A stretch of 64,000 bases of DNA from Halomonas sp. SpR8 (GCF_031010195.1 NZ_JAUAMC010000001.1:186001-250000), one strand, 5' to 3'; positions 45,823 through 55,667 are shown, counted from the stretch's first letter. Notes: generated by a model not told the origin, from the letters alone. Translations and numbers: made by a program.

Positions 45823-46515
45823 ATGATTGATTGGCGCGAGATAGACACCGTCCTACTCGATATGGATGGCACGCTGCTGGATTTACACTTCGATAGCCAC
45901 TTTTGGCTGGAGCACTTACCACAACGTTACCGTGAGTTGCACCAGTTAGATGAGGCCTCTCAAGAAGCGTTGCGCGCACGAATTATCGGCGAGCAGGGTA
46001 CCTTGAACTGGTACAGCTTGGCTTACTGGAGCCGCGAGTTAGGTGTAGATATCGTGGCGCTGAAGCGCGAAGTTCAACATTTGATTGGCCTGCGCAGCGA
46101 CGCGCTGGATTTTCTAAAGTGGCTTAAGAAAGCGCATCCGCGTGTCATTCTGGCCACCAACGCTGACCGAGCAAGCCTTGCATTAAAACTACCTCTTACC
46201 GGTTTAGAAAGCTACCTGGACGCCATCATCTCATCAGAAGATGTAGGTGCTGCCAAAGAGGAGCAGGCGTTCTGGTTTGCGCTGCAGGAGATCGAAGCGT
46301 TTGACCCCGCGCGCACGCTATTTATTGACGACAACCCCCGCGTGCTTGAAAGCGCCCGGGAGTTTGGTATCAAACATTTGTTAGGCATTAAACAGCCCGA
46401 CAGCCGGCGCCCTGAAAAAGAGCTGCAGGAATTTATTGCCCTTGATCGATTTGCTCATTTGCTGCCTGAACAGTTTCCTGAGCCGCTGTCAGAAACTCAA
46501 GGAGAGCGCGAATGA
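45823..46515 (+). CDS. yrfG: GMP/IMP nucleotidase YrfG, HAD family
   Basis: 230 residues, HAD-type 5'-nucleotidase. Motif I is VLLDMDGTLLDLHFD; motif IV FIDDNPRVLESA. ATG at 45823, with GGAG before it, is preferred to an in-frame start at 45760. ATGA overlap with hslR. Confidence 0.92.
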   Translation: MIDWREIDTVLLDMDGTLLDLHFDSHFWLEHLPQRYRELHQLDEASQEALRARIIGEQGTLNWYSLAYWSRELGVDIVALKREVQHLIGLRSDALDFLKWLKKAHPRVILATNADRASLALKLPLTGLESYLDAIISSEDVGAAKEEQAFWFALQEIEAFDPARTLFIDDNPRVLESAREFGIKHLLGIKQPDSRRPEKELQEFIALDRFAHLLPEQFPEPLSETQGERE

Positions 46516-46901
46516 GTGACAGCGTACGCTTGGATAAATGGCTATGGGCAGCGCGCTTTTTTAAGACCCGCGCGCTGGCTAAAAAGGCCATCGAGGGCGG
46601 GAAGGTGAATTACGACGGTGGCCGCGCTAAAACCAGCAAACAGGTGGAAGTCGGTGCACTTATTCGCGTGCCCCAGGGCTGGGAGATACTGGAGGTAGAG
46701 GTTTTATCGCTTTCGGATCAACGCCGCGGCGCGCCAGAGGCGCGCACGCTCTATGCGGAAACCGAAGAGAGCGTGCAGCGTCGTGCTAAAGAAGCCGAAG
46801 CCAGACGATTGACTAATGAGGCGATGCAGCACCCGCTCAAGCGCCCTGACAAAAAGCAGCGTCGCGACATTCAGCGTTTTCAGCGTAACCAGGGCGAGTA
46901 G
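46512..46901 (+). CDS. hslR: Heat shock protein 15, S4-domain RNA-binding protein
   Basis: 129 residues. N-terminal S4 domain (RLDKWLWAARFFKTRALAKKA), then a basic C terminus. Hsp15 rescues 50S subunits carrying peptidyl-tRNA after heat. Coupled to yrfG; hslO follows. Confidence 0.94.
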   Translation: MSDSVRLDKWLWAARFFKTRALAKKAIEGGKVNYDGGRAKTSKQVEVGALIRVPQGWEILEVEVLSLSDQRRGAPEARTLYAETEESVQRRAKEAEARRLTNEAMQHPLKRPDKKQRRDIQRFQRNQGE

Positions 46902-46971
46902 CTCCACCTTATCTATCCTCACCTTTATCTAGCTCCAGTCACCGTCTTAATTAATATCAGGTTGTTAAATT

Positions 46972-47847
46972 ATGTCCGATCAAATTCAACGCTTTATGTT
47001 CGATCACACCAATGTGCGTGGTGAAATCGTCACACTGGCTGCCGCCTATCACGACGTATTGGATCGCCACGCCTATCCGCCGGCGGTGAATGAGCTGCTG
47101 GGGGAGCTGCTAGCCGCCGTGGCGCTGCTCACCGATACGGTTAAATTGGATGGCACGCTGAGTATCGAAGTGCGGGGTCGCGGCGTGCTGTCGTTATTAA
47201 TGGCTGAATCCAACCCAGGTGGCGAGCTGCGTGCCATCGCCCGTATAGCGGAAGACGCCGCGCTGCCTAGCGAGCACGCGACCTTCCGCGAGCTGGTCGG
47301 CGAAGGTCAAATTGTGATTACCCTCGACCCCCGCGAAGGTAATCGCTATCAAGGCATTGTGGCGCTGGATCAAGAATCCCTGGGCGGCTGCCTGGAAGCC
47401 TATTTCAGTCAGTCCGAGCAGCTACCGACCCGTCTATGGCTGGCGGCCGATGAGAAGCGTGCGGGCGGGCTATTGCTACAGCGACTGCCTGAAGAGTCAC
47501 AGAACCAGGATGTCGATGCCTGGGACCGCAGCGTACAGCTAGCGGATACGATTAAAACAGAGGAACTACTGGGGCTTGAGCAGCGCGAAGTGCTTCACCG
47601 TCTCTACCATGAAGAAACCGTGCGTGTCTTTGAACCCAAAGCCCTGCGTTTTGGCTGTACCTGTTCTCGGGAGCGCATGAGCTATGCGCTGCACTCGCTA
47701 GGCAAAGAAGAACTGCGTGATATTTTGCACGAGCAAGGGGCGATTGATACACAATGTCACTTTTGCCACACGAAATATCACTACACAGCGGCGGATATTG
47801 AAACTTTATTGGACGACCCCGAGGCACCGTCACCAACGATTCATTAA
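46972..47847 (+). CDS. hslO: Redox-regulated chaperone Hsp33
   Basis: Chaperone activated by oxidation and heat, 291 residues. C-terminal zinc cysteines CTCSRERM and [10 protein letters not shown] (CxC ... CxxC) are intact. The N-terminal domain starts [13 protein letters not shown]. Located in the hslR-hslO-pckA order. Confidence 0.96.
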   Translation: MSDQIQRFMFDHTNVRGEIVTLAAAYHDVLDRHAYPPAVNELLGELLAAVALLTDTVKLDGTLSIEVRGRGVLSLLMAESNPGGELRAIARIAEDAALPSEHATFRELVGEGQIVITLDPREGNRYQGIVALDQESLGGCLEAYFSQSEQLPTRLWLAADEKRAGGLLLQRLPEESQNQDVDAWDRSVQLADTIKTEELLGLEQREVLHRLYHEETVRVFEPKALRFGCTCSRERMSYALHSLGKEELRDILHEQGAIDTQCHFCHTKYHYTAADIETLLDDPEAPSPTIH

Positions 47848-48159
47848 GTGTGTAGTCGAGGGGGCTCAGCGGTAGCTTTAAAGTCGCTTTCAATAGTGCC
47901 AGTAGATTCAACCCATTCAGCACGTTTTAAAAACGAACGTTTGAATCTATACTGCGGCGCAACACAAAATATAGTGCTTTTGTAGTAGTTTAACTACAAG
48001 ATATTTGATCTTCGCCCCCGTTTCACGGGGGCTTTCTTTTTGCCATAATGCGCCGGACTTCAGCGTACCCAGCCGATTAAGCGCAGGCTGGGATGAATTT
48101 TAAGGCGTCGGTGACGCCCGGTAACACGAGAGAAACGGCCTCAAGGCCCAGGAATCGAC
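47848..48159 (+). other. Intergenic region hslO-pckA
   Basis: 312 bases without a gene. It holds the inverted repeat TTGTAG-N8-CTACAA near 47980-47999 and a terminator at 48014-48041. The TATACT at 47947-47952 could be a -10 box but no good -35 is seen. The pckA promoter should lie after the terminator. Confidence 0.6.
48014..48041 (+). terminator. Terminator upstream of pckA
   Basis: GCCCCCG-TTTCA-CGGGGGC followed by TTTCTTTTT. It is about 165 bases after hslO, so it ends the hsl operon or a short RNA started in the gap. Confidence 0.9.
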
Positions 48160-49716
48160 ATGACCACGACTCAAGCCGCTCCCCAAGCCCACGTCAATCT
48201 CAGCAGCGCCGATCTTATCGAGCGCGCCGTGACCCGTGGCGAAGGCCGCCTCTCGGCCAACGGTGCCCTGGTAGTCAACACCGGCCTGCGTACCGGTCGA
48301 TCACCGAAAGATCGTTATATCGTCGATGAGCCCTCCACGCGCAGCCAAGTTGACTGGGGGAGCGTCAACCAACCCTTTGACGCCGACAATTTCAACGCCT
48401 TGTGGGATCGGGTCAATGACCACTTGGCCAGTCAGGAGCATTTCGTTTCTGAGCTTCACGTTGGCAGTGATTCTGCTCACTACCTGCCGGTTCGCGTCAC
48501 CACCGAAACCGCTTGGCAAAATTTGTTTGGCCGTACCATGTTTGTGCGTCCCCAGGCCTATAACCCAGCCGCTAAAGATGAGTGGACAATTCTTAATGCC
48601 GCTGGCTTTGAGTGTGATCCTACCCGCGACGGCACCAACTCTGACGGCTGCGTGATCATCAACTTTGCCGACAAAAAAGTGCTTATCGCCGGTATGCGCT
48701 ACGCCGGTGAAATGAAAAAAGCCATGTTCTCGGTGCAGAACTTCCTGTTACCAGCGGCCGATGTACTCCCCATGCACTGCTCTGCCAACGTTGGCGAAGA
48801 TGGCGAAACCTGCCTATTCTTCGGCCTTTCTGGCACCGGTAAAACCACGCTTTCCGCTGATCAGGCGCGCTTCTTAATCGGCGACGATGAACACGCCTGG
48901 GGCGACGGTATCGTTTTCAACATGGAAGGCGGATGCTACGCCAAGTGTATCGACCTTTCTGAGAAGAATGAGCCGGTTATCTGGAATGCCATCAAGTTTG
49001 GCACCGTACTGGAAAACGTGGTGCTGGATGATCGTCGCGAGCCTGATTATGCCGACGACAGTTTGACCCAGAACTCCCGCGCTGCTTACCCATTAGAGCA
49101 CGTCGAGAAGCGCGTACCGGAAAACCTCGCTGGCGAACCGAATGCTATCGTGTTCCTGACTTGCGATATGTCTGGCGTATTGCCCCCGGTATCGATTCTT
49201 TCTAAAGAAGCCGCGGCGTATCACTTCCTGTCTGGCTACACCGCCAAAGTGGGCTCTACTGAAATGGGCTCCTCCGAAGGCCTTGCTGCCACGTTCTCTA
49301 CCTGCTTTGGTGCGCCGTTCTTCCCGCGCCCTGCACGCGAGTACGCCGACCTGCTGATCAAGCGTGTCGATAAGAAAGATGCCCAGGTGTATCTGGTCAA
49401 CACCGGTTGGACCGGCGGTGCTTACGGCGAAGGCGGCTCGCGCTTCTCTATTCCGACCACTCGCGCGATTATTAGCGCGATTCAGTCTGGCGTACTGCGC
49501 GACATCGACACCAAGCACATCGAAGGCCTCAACCTGCAAGTGCCGCTCGCGGTACCCGGCGTTGATTCCAGTCTGCTTGATCCGCGTGAAACCTGGCAAG
49601 ACCGTGACGCCTACGATCGTCACCTTAAAGATCTAGCTACCAAATTTGTCGATAACTTCAAGAAATTCGAAGGCGTCAACGAAGCGATCGTCAAGGCAGG
49701 CCCCCAGCTAACCTGA
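48160..49716 (+). CDS. pckA: Phosphoenolpyruvate carboxykinase (ATP)
   Basis: Converts oxaloacetate and ATP to PEP and CO2 in gluconeogenesis, 518 residues. Walker A-like [13 protein letters not shown], metal site [15 protein letters not shown], and the [15 protein letters not shown] segment are intact. Terminator at 49817 follows. Confidence 0.96.
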   Translation: MTTTQAAPQAHVNLSSADLIERAVTRGEGRLSANGALVVNTGLRTGRSPKDRYIVDEPSTRSQVDWGSVNQPFDADNFNALWDRVNDHLASQEHFVSELHVGSDSAHYLPVRVTTETAWQNLFGRTMFVRPQAYNPAAKDEWTILNAAGFECDPTRDGTNSDGCVIINFADKKVLIAGMRYAGEMKKAMFSVQNFLLPAADVLPMHCSANVGEDGETCLFFGLSGTGKTTLSADQARFLIGDDEHAWGDGIVFNMEGGCYAKCIDLSEKNEPVIWNAIKFGTVLENVVLDDRREPDYADDSLTQNSRAAYPLEHVEKRVPENLAGEPNAIVFLTCDMSGVLPPVSILSKEAAAYHFLSGYTAKVGSTEMGSSEGLAATFSTCFGAPFFPRPAREYADLLIKRVDKKDAQVYLVNTGWTGGAYGEGGSRFSIPTTRAIISAIQSGVLRDIDTKHIEGLNLQVPLAVPGVDSSLLDPRETWQDRDAYDRHLKDLATKFVDNFKKFEGVNEAIVKAGPQLT

Positions 49717-49816
49717 ATGTTAGCCGGGCTGAAAAGTAGCGTGTCGGTGTGACGTGCTGGTGTAAGTATCCGAACGCATTCACGACTAAGTAGTCAAAAC
49801 TACTAGTCGTCAAACA

Positions 49817-49846
49817 GGGACAGTGCCACGGCACTGTCCCTTTTTT
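49817..49846 (+). terminator. Rho-independent terminator of pckA
   Basis: GGGACAGTGCC-AC-GGCACTGTCCC stem and TTTTTT tail. About 100 bases after the pckA stop. Confidence 0.92.
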
Positions 49847-49918
49847 GTGGGCGATGCTTCTTGGCTAGTATGACGCTTGCCGACGACTTTCCTTACCTCA
49901 TATTAGGGAGCGCAACTT

Positions 49919-50416
49919 ATGCAAAGACGTCAATTTTTAGGCCTAGCAGGACTCACCGGCGTAGTGGGGATTATGCCTGGCCTCTCGTTTGGCTTTCCAC
50001 GCCTGGATCTGGAAGCTGCTCCTGGGTTAGAAGCGCTGGAGCTGAGCGAGGCCGAGTGGCGCGAACGGCTTTCTGAAGAGGCCTTCAATGTACTTCGTGA
50101 CCATGGCACCGAGCCTGCCTTCTCAAGCCCCTTAGACAAAGAGTGGGGAGAGGGCGAGTATCGCTGCGCAGGTTGCGATCTATTACTGTTCACCAGTGAA
50201 ATGAAATATGATTCAGGCACTGGCTGGCCAAGCTTTTTCGAGCATGTCGAAGGGCACATGCTTAGCCAACTGGATTTTAAACTGGTGTGGCCCCGTACCG
50301 AGTATCACTGTGCCCGCTGCGGCGGTCATCAAGGCCACGTATTTGAAGATGGTCCCGATCCTACCGGCCTGCGCTGGTGTAATAACGGAGTGGCGCTGCG
50401 CTTTGTACCGGCTTGA
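49919..50416 (+). CDS. msrB: Exported methionine-(R)-sulfoxide reductase MsrB
   Basis: 165 residues. The N terminus MQRRQFLGLAGLTG has the twin-arginine pattern RRxFL and a hydrophobic stretch, so it is probably Tat-exported. The MsrB domain has zinc pairs CAGC and CARC, GTGWPSF, and HQGHVFEDGPDPTGLRWCNN with the catalytic Cys near residue 155. It would repair oxidised methionine in the periplasm. Confidence 0.9.
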   Translation: MQRRQFLGLAGLTGVVGIMPGLSFGFPRLDLEAAPGLEALELSEAEWRERLSEEAFNVLRDHGTEPAFSSPLDKEWGEGEYRCAGCDLLLFTSEMKYDSGTGWPSFFEHVEGHMLSQLDFKLVWPRTEYHCARCGGHQGHVFEDGPDPTGLRWCNNGVALRFVPA

Positions 50417-50468
50417 ATAAGCGAGCCTGATAGGTAGGGCAATGTACGATAATCATTAGGAGCGTTGT

Positions 50469-51659
50469 GTGAAAGGAAGGTTTCAGTCACTGGGTGCTCA
50501 AACAAAACTCTCAAGCATCCATAATCTGCACGACGTTGAGCGGCTGGCGCGTCGGAAGCTGCCCAGGCCAATTTTTGGCTATATTGACCATGTCGCAGAG
50601 GATGGACGAACCCAGCGAGCCAATCTCAGCGCTTTCGATGATTATCGGTTTTTGCCCAAAGCGTTTGTTAACGTCTCGCAGATTGATCTGCATAAAGAGT
50701 TATTTGGCAAACGCTATGCCGTCCCTTTCGGTATCGCCCCCATGGGCATCAGTGCACTGTCGGCTTACCAAGGAGACTTAGTGCTGGCGCGAGCAGCGGC
50801 ACAGCGCAACCTGCCGATGATCATGAGTGGGTCATCACTGGTACCCATGGAAGAGGTGGCGAAAGTCGAAGGTGCCGATTGGTTTCAGGCCTACCTGCCG
50901 GGAACGCCTGAAGGTATCGAGGCGCTGCTGGCGCGCATCCAGCGGGCGGGGTTTAAAAAGCTAGTCGTCACCCTCGACTACCCGGTGCCCCCCAACCCTG
51001 ATAACCTTCGTCGCTCTGGCTTTTCCTCACCTCTGGAGCCCAGCCTGCGCCTAGCGTTCGATGGTTTGATGCGACCAGGCTGGCTAATCAATACCTTTCT
51101 GCGCACGCTGTACAAGCACGGTATGCCGCATTTTGAGAACAATCATGCTGAGCGGGGAGCTCCGGTCATCTCACGTCAGGCGGCGCGGGACTTCTCTGGC
51201 CGCCGCCATTTTGATTGGGGCTATCTCGATTTGGTACGGCGCCTATGGCCTGACACCTTGATTGTCAAAGGCATTCTCAACCCAGAAGATGCGGTGCGTG
51301 CCCAGCAGGCAGGCGTCGATGGCATTATTTTATCCAACCATGGTGCACGCCAGTTGGACTGCACCATTTCACCGCTCCAGGTGCTGCCCGAGATTAAGCG
51401 TCGCGTCAGCGATATACCGATTATGATCGATAGCGGCTTCCGGCGTGGCACCGATGTCATCAAGGCATTAGCGCTGGGTGCCGATTTTGTCTTCGTAGGC
51501 CGCCCCTTCAATTACGCAGCCGCCTGCGCAGGGCAAGCAGGCGTTGAACATGTCGCCGATCTCTTGCAGCGTGAAATAGAGCGCAATATGGCGCTGCTAG
51601 GCCTGACCAGCCTTGCACAGCTTGACTGCTCCTGCCTATACCAACCAACAGCCGGTTAA
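50469..51659 (+). CDS. FMN-dependent alpha-hydroxy-acid dehydrogenase
   Basis: 396 residues of the LldD/glycolate oxidase family. PFGIAPMGISAL, IMSGSSLVPMEEVA and FQAYLPGTPEG line the FMN site; SNHGARQLD has the catalytic His and Arg but Ala where Gly is usual; MIDSGFRRGTDVIKALALGADFVFVGRPF closes the barrel. The usual TVDTPVLGRRE loop is replaced by LDYPVPPNPDN, so the substrate may not be L-lactate. GTG start at 50469. Confidence 0.88.
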   Translation: MKGRFQSLGAQTKLSSIHNLHDVERLARRKLPRPIFGYIDHVAEDGRTQRANLSAFDDYRFLPKAFVNVSQIDLHKELFGKRYAVPFGIAPMGISALSAYQGDLVLARAAAQRNLPMIMSGSSLVPMEEVAKVEGADWFQAYLPGTPEGIEALLARIQRAGFKKLVVTLDYPVPPNPDNLRRSGFSSPLEPSLRLAFDGLMRPGWLINTFLRTLYKHGMPHFENNHAERGAPVISRQAARDFSGRRHFDWGYLDLVRRLWPDTLIVKGILNPEDAVRAQQAGVDGIILSNHGARQLDCTISPLQVLPEIKRRVSDIPIMIDSGFRRGTDVIKALALGADFVFVGRPFNYAAACAGQAGVEHVADLLQREIERNMALLGLTSLAQLDCSCLYQPTAG

Positions 51660-51829
51660 GTGTCGCAGTCATTGTCGCCTTCTGATACTCCTATGCCTGG
51701 AGGGAAAATCTCCAGAAATAGGACAGCATCTGCTGTGTTTTTATAAGCCGGTATAAAATACTCAAGTAAGCTACTAAATAGCTGAAAGATCCCAGATTTT
51801 TTGTATAGATCTTAGAAGCCCCCAGCAAT
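51660..51829. other. Gene-free stretch before the RHS remnant
   Basis: 170 bases with no gene; AT-rich at 51760-51815. The RHS-like sequence begins at about 51830. Confidence 0.5.
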
Positions 51830-52684
51830 ACCTTTGACGGTTGTAGTAAAGCCCTGATTCTTCGTCATGCCACTGGCCCTGGAAGCGGGTCGGTTGGGTG
51901 GCGTGGCGCACTGCGCGTTGGTTTTTCATCGCTGCCCAGTCGTCGGGTTCGGCGAGCCAGCGGGGTTAGCCGTTGGGGGTGACCAGTTGCATGGATGTGC
52001 CGAGGGCTTCAGTGATGTAGGCGCTGACTAACTGGTCGTCGGTTCTGAGCCTGGGCATAAAACTGCCCAGCTCGTACACAACGGTAGTGCGCTGGTTGTC
52101 GGTTTCTTCTTGCACAATGCGATCATCGTCTGGGTGGTGGCGGTTATCCGCCAGTCCTTGCTGCTTGTCGACACCTTGCTTTAACCGATTACCCGCCGCG
52201 TCCACCGAGTAGCGGTGAGCGTGGTCGCCGTGCTGGCTGCCGATCAAGCGTCCGGAGTGCTGCTCGCGGCCATCGGGGCCGGTCTGGGCGATTACTTGCC
52301 GTGGTCATCCCGCTCGATTAGTGTCTCGTGGCCCAGGGGATCCACGGTGGCGATCTTGCGCCCCGCACGGTCGTAGCGGAACTCGATCCGCGAGCCATCG
52401 GCGCGGGTGTGGGCCGTCCAACGGCGGCCGGGGCCGCTGCCCACAAAGTGGTAGCGCTCCTCCCGGCCCAGGCTGTCGGTGACCAGGGTGTGATCCACCT
52501 GATAGCTGTACGTCCGCGCTAAGCCACCGGCTTCCTGCTGGCCCACTACGCGGCCATCCGGGGCGTGGCGATCCCAGGTGTAGTGGGCTTCCATGCCCCC
52601 GGGTACCCGGGGGGCGGTGAGCATATGGTCTTGCCACTCAAACTCGCGCACTACTTTATTGCGGTTGATAGACCCGCTCGCCAT
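51830..52684 (-). pseudogene. Decayed RHS core fragment
   Basis: Two pieces of RHS coding sequence closely similar to the genes upstream. 52684-52292 covers VVREFEWQDHMLTAPRVPGG to HETLIERDDHG. After a one-base loss (frameshift near 52292) the reading continues as GPDGREQ, jumps by deletion to SGRLIGSQHGDHAH, and jumps again (DNR to DDDRIV) over about 110 residues found in the intact copies. A stop codon replaces Gln at about 51967 and the similarity ends at YYNRQRY. No tip remains. It is a leftover from earlier tip exchange. Confidence 0.85.
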
Positions 52685-53114
52685 CTATCCACGAATCACC
52701 GTAGACCTCTATAGTGTCCCTTCCAGGCTCAAATCTCCCTGGATCCACCTCCATGGGCGGAACGTCATCAAAGTTATCTTCAAAATATGTAATGATGTTC
52801 TCTGCAAACTCGTAGCGCCTATCACACATTCCTGAAAATTGGAGGTAATAATACTCTCTCCCTTCTCCTTTGACTGAGCCACTTGGGCCTGCAACAGGAC
52901 TGTCAAAGCCAAGAGTTTCATGGTAAGCGCGAGCCGCCTCTGGCAAGACACGGTTTTGCACCGCCAACCTCCTTTCCATATAGTATCCGGACCAGTCAAT
53001 ATTGATTCTGACAATGCAGTCAGCCCTGTAGTATTTATCCTCTTCCTGGCTGCATCCGAGTAATACTAATGCAGCGAGGAGAAGCGGTGCTTTATTCAAG
53101 ACATTGTTGAACAC
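52656..53114 (-). CDS. Lipoprotein, candidate immunity protein of the second RHS
   Basis: 152 residues from a GTG at 53114. Signal peptide VFNNVLNKAPLLLAALVLLGC ends in a lipobox (LLGC); the mature part is acidic and has three further Cys (two near DCIV and GMCD). It follows and overlaps the end of the RHS gene at 53092 by 23 bases, the normal place for an immunity gene. A lipoprotein immunity suggests the tip acts in the periplasm. No family recognised. The longer upstream ORF to 53216 is disregarded because the lipobox would be internal. Confidence 0.6.
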   Translation of the reverse strand: MFNNVLNKAPLLLAALVLLGCSQEEDKYYRADCIVRINIDWSGYYMERRLAVQNRVLPEAARAYHETLGFDSPVAGPSGSVKGEGREYYYLQFSGMCDRRYEFAENIITYFEDNFDDVPPMEVDPGRFEPGRDTIEVYGDSWIDGERVYQPQ

Positions 53115-55410
53115 GAATCTGAGGCTCCCCGCAGTTGTCGCATGACTTTTGTTGGTTCGGTATCGACACTGTCCAGTCCGATGGTGAGGGGTTATCGAAG
53201 ACCTTGCTTGTCCCACCTCCTGCAGGAAGGCCGCTCAATGCTCCAGAGTGAACTGGATAAACACCCGGAACAGGATCGCCGTTAACGTCAACACTGGTAA
53301 ATGTAGCCTCATAGTGGAACGACGTTACATGGAGTGCGGCTCGAGCATCTGCTGCTCGCAGTCTTACTAATGAACCATTCACACCTCTAGCAGTAACTGA
53401 TTTTCCATACCCAGTTACCGAGTCAACATGCTCCCAGTTGCCTTGACACTCACCTACCAACCCCAACGGATCCACCATCCCCGTCGGATTGGTCACATAG
53501 CCATACAAATTCGTGCCGCCGTTTAACCCAATCGGATCCTGGCTGATATACCGCCCCTGCTGCGGGTCGTAATAACGATGGCGGTTGTAGTAAAGCCCTG
53601 ATTCTTCATCATGCCACTGGCCCTGGAAGCGGATTGGCTGGGTGACGTTGCGCACGGCGCGTTGGTTTTTGACGGCTGCCCAGTCGTCGGGTTCGGCGAG
53701 CCAGCGGGGTTGGCCGTTGGGGGTGACCAGTTGCATGGGTGTGCCGAGAGCATCGGTGATATAGGCGCTGACTAGCTGGCCTTGCTGGGTGTCGTCGATA
53801 CGTAGCATGGGCACAAAACTCCCAGGCTCATACACCACGGTAGTGCGCTGGTTATCGGTTTCTTCCCGCACGATGCGATCACCGTCCCAGCCGTAGTGGG
53901 TGGTGGCGGTGGTGCCGTTGGTGTGGCGCACGGTTTTGCTGATGCGTCTTCCCAGGCCGTCGTAACGGTAAGTGGCTTCGTGGGTCGCCCCCAGCTCGCT
54001 GGCGTGGATCAGGTGAACTAGGCGGTTGGCGCCGTCGTAGCCCAGGGTTAAACGTTCGCCGTTGGGCTGTTGGCGTTCGATCAGATTGCCTGCGCCGTCG
54101 TAGCGGTAGCGGGTACCGTTGAGTTGGGTGAGGCGGTTATCCGTCAGTCCTTGCTGCTTGTCGACACTTTGCTCTAAGCGATTACCCGCCGCATCCACCG
54201 AGTAGCGGTGGGCGTAGTCGCCGTGCTGGCTGCCGATCAAGCGCCCGGCGGCGTCGTAGCTGTAGGCGATGACTTGTTCTGCTGGGACACCTTGCAAGCT
54301 ACGGAAGCTCATCCGGCCCAGGGCGTCGTATTGATAGGCTTGCTGGCTGGTGGTGTCCGGGCTGCGCAGGGTGAGGTGATCCAGTTGGCCCAGCTCTGTG
54401 TAGCCGCGCTCTAGTACCAGCGGCTGATTGGTGCTGGTGCTAAGACGGCGCTGGGTCTCTCGGTGCAGGGCATCGGGCTCGAGGGCGATTTCCAGATCCA
54501 GGCCGGGGGCACTCATGCCGTGCAGGTGGCCGCTGCCGTAGGTGTGCCAATTTAGCGCCGGTAGGTCGCCGAATTGGCTGGCTTCGGGCGCGCCAGTGGC
54601 GGTGAGCGTGTGCTGGTGTTGCCATGTCCAACCGTTACCTTCGGCGTTTGCGCTATGCCGCTGCTGTTCGCCAATTAACCGCTGGGCTTCGTCGTAGCGG
54701 AACGTGACCTCGCCGTGGTCATTGGTGACGCTGAGTAACTGACCATTGGCACCCCACTGATAATGTTCACTGCTGGCCGGGGTGTGCTCGGTGGCGGGCA
54801 GGTGCCGGGCCGTCAGGCGACCGGCTTCGTCATGGTCGTAACGGGTCACCAGCGGCTGGCCGTCGGGGCCGGGGCGGTTGGCTTCGATGCGTTCGATCAG
54901 TCGCCCAGCGTCATCGTAGCGGTACTGCTGTTCGCGGCCGTCGGGGCCGGTTTCGCTGGCGAGGCGATCCATTTCGTCATAAGCAAAGCGGTACACCGCG
55001 CCGTTGCCCAGGGTCAGTTCGCTCAAGCGGCCAATGTCATCGTAAGCGGTAAACTGCTGGCTACCGTCGGCCTCGATGCGCTGCACCGGGCGGCCGTGGT
55101 CATCAAAGAAGAACTGCTGCCGAAACCCTTGCGGGCCTTCCAGCTCCACCAAGCGCCCAAGAGAGTCCATATGGTGGTGCCAGTAGAGCCCATCAGGAAG
55201 CTGGGTGGTGATACGTCGGCCCATCTTGTCGTGCTGGGTGCGGGTGGTCTCGTTCAGGGCATTGGTCACGCTGGCCAGATATCCATGGCGGTCGTAGGCG
55301 TACTCGGTGCGCTGCTGTGAGCAGTCGATCTGGGCGGTGATCTGGCCCAGGGCGTTCCACTCCCGCTGGTGGGTGGTCCCGCCTGCATTGATCAGCGTCT
55401 CGTGGCCCAC
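53092..55410 (-). CDS. 5'-truncated RHS protein with a distinct toxin tip
   Basis: 772 residues. It lacks VgrG and the first half of the RHS core; it starts inside YD repeats (GHETLI joined to AGGTTHQREW). The core from 55388 to 53461 is almost identical to 58134-56207 of the fusion gene. It keeps the autoproteolysis motif NPTG-x-VDPLGL. The last 121 residues (VGECQGNWEHVDS... to VQQCLE) differ fully from the other tip: a candidate toxin with four Cys at the end. A GTG at 55410 has GGAGG four bases before it, 36 bases after the first immunity gene, so it might be translated. It may equally be a silent tip cassette. Confidence 0.75.
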   Translation of the reverse strand: MGHETLINAGGTTHQREWNALGQITAQIDCSQQRTEYAYDRHGYLASVTNALNETTRTQHDKMGRRITTQLPDGLYWHHHMDSLGRLVELEGPQGFRQQFFFDDHGRPVQRIEADGSQQFTAYDDIGRLSELTLGNGAVYRFAYDEMDRLASETGPDGREQQYRYDDAGRLIERIEANRPGPDGQPLVTRYDHDEAGRLTARHLPATEHTPASSEHYQWGANGQLLSVTNDHGEVTFRYDEAQRLIGEQQRHSANAEGNGWTWQHQHTLTATGAPEASQFGDLPALNWHTYGSGHLHGMSAPGLDLEIALEPDALHRETQRRLSTSTNQPLVLERGYTELGQLDHLTLRSPDTTSQQAYQYDALGRMSFRSLQGVPAEQVIAYSYDAAGRLIGSQHGDYAHRYSVDAAGNRLEQSVDKQQGLTDNRLTQLNGTRYRYDGAGNLIERQQPNGERLTLGYDGANRLVHLIHASELGATHEATYRYDGLGRRISKTVRHTNGTTATTHYGWDGDRIVREETDNQRTTVVYEPGSFVPMLRIDDTQQGQLVSAYITDALGTPMQLVTPNGQPRWLAEPDDWAAVKNQRAVRNVTQPIRFQGQWHDEESGLYYNRHRYYDPQQGRYISQDPIGLNGGTNLYGYVTNPTGMVDPLGLVGECQGNWEHVDSVTGYGKSVTARGVNGSLVRLRAADARAALHVTSFHYEATFTSVDVNGDPVPGVYPVHSGALSGLPAGGGTSKVFDNPSPSDWTVSIPNQQKSCDNCGEPQIRVQQCLE
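53461..55388. repeat. 1.93-kb direct repeat, copy A (RHS core)
   Basis: Pairs with 56207-58134 at a constant offset of 2746 bases, with only scattered substitutions. The borders match the start and end of the RHS core; the tips beyond the left border are unrelated. Recombination between the copies would delete or swap tip plus immunity. Confidence 0.93.
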
Positions 55411-55445
55411 TTTGCCTCCGCTAGCGACCAGTATAAATAGTATTT

Positions 55446-55667
55446 TTACTTCCTTCTAACTCCCAGAAAAATACAGGCAAGCCCCAAAGTGAACCAGATG
55501 AGAGCATAAAAGATTTTTAAGTTGTCGTCATAAATTATACCTCCTCTAGGAAGTTTGCCTGTTGCAGAGGTATCAATTCCAACTAAGATGAATAAAAAAC
55601 CAGCTGCCAAGAAGCCAAAATGAGATTGTTTAAGCTTGCTCAAAACAAAAGAGGTTATTTTTTTCAT
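55446..55667 (-). CDS. Two-helix membrane protein, candidate immunity protein
   Basis: 73 residues with two hydrophobic helices (about residues 15-32 and 52-68) around a short loop. ATG overlaps the stop of the VgrG-RHS gene (ATGA), so it is co-translated; this is where RHS immunity genes are placed. Membrane location suggests the tip of the fusion acts on the inner membrane. No family recognised. Confidence 0.65.
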   Translation of the reverse strand: MKKITSFVLSKLKQSHFGFLAAGFLFILVGIDTSATGKLPRGGIIYDDNLKIFYALIWFTLGLACIFLGVRRK

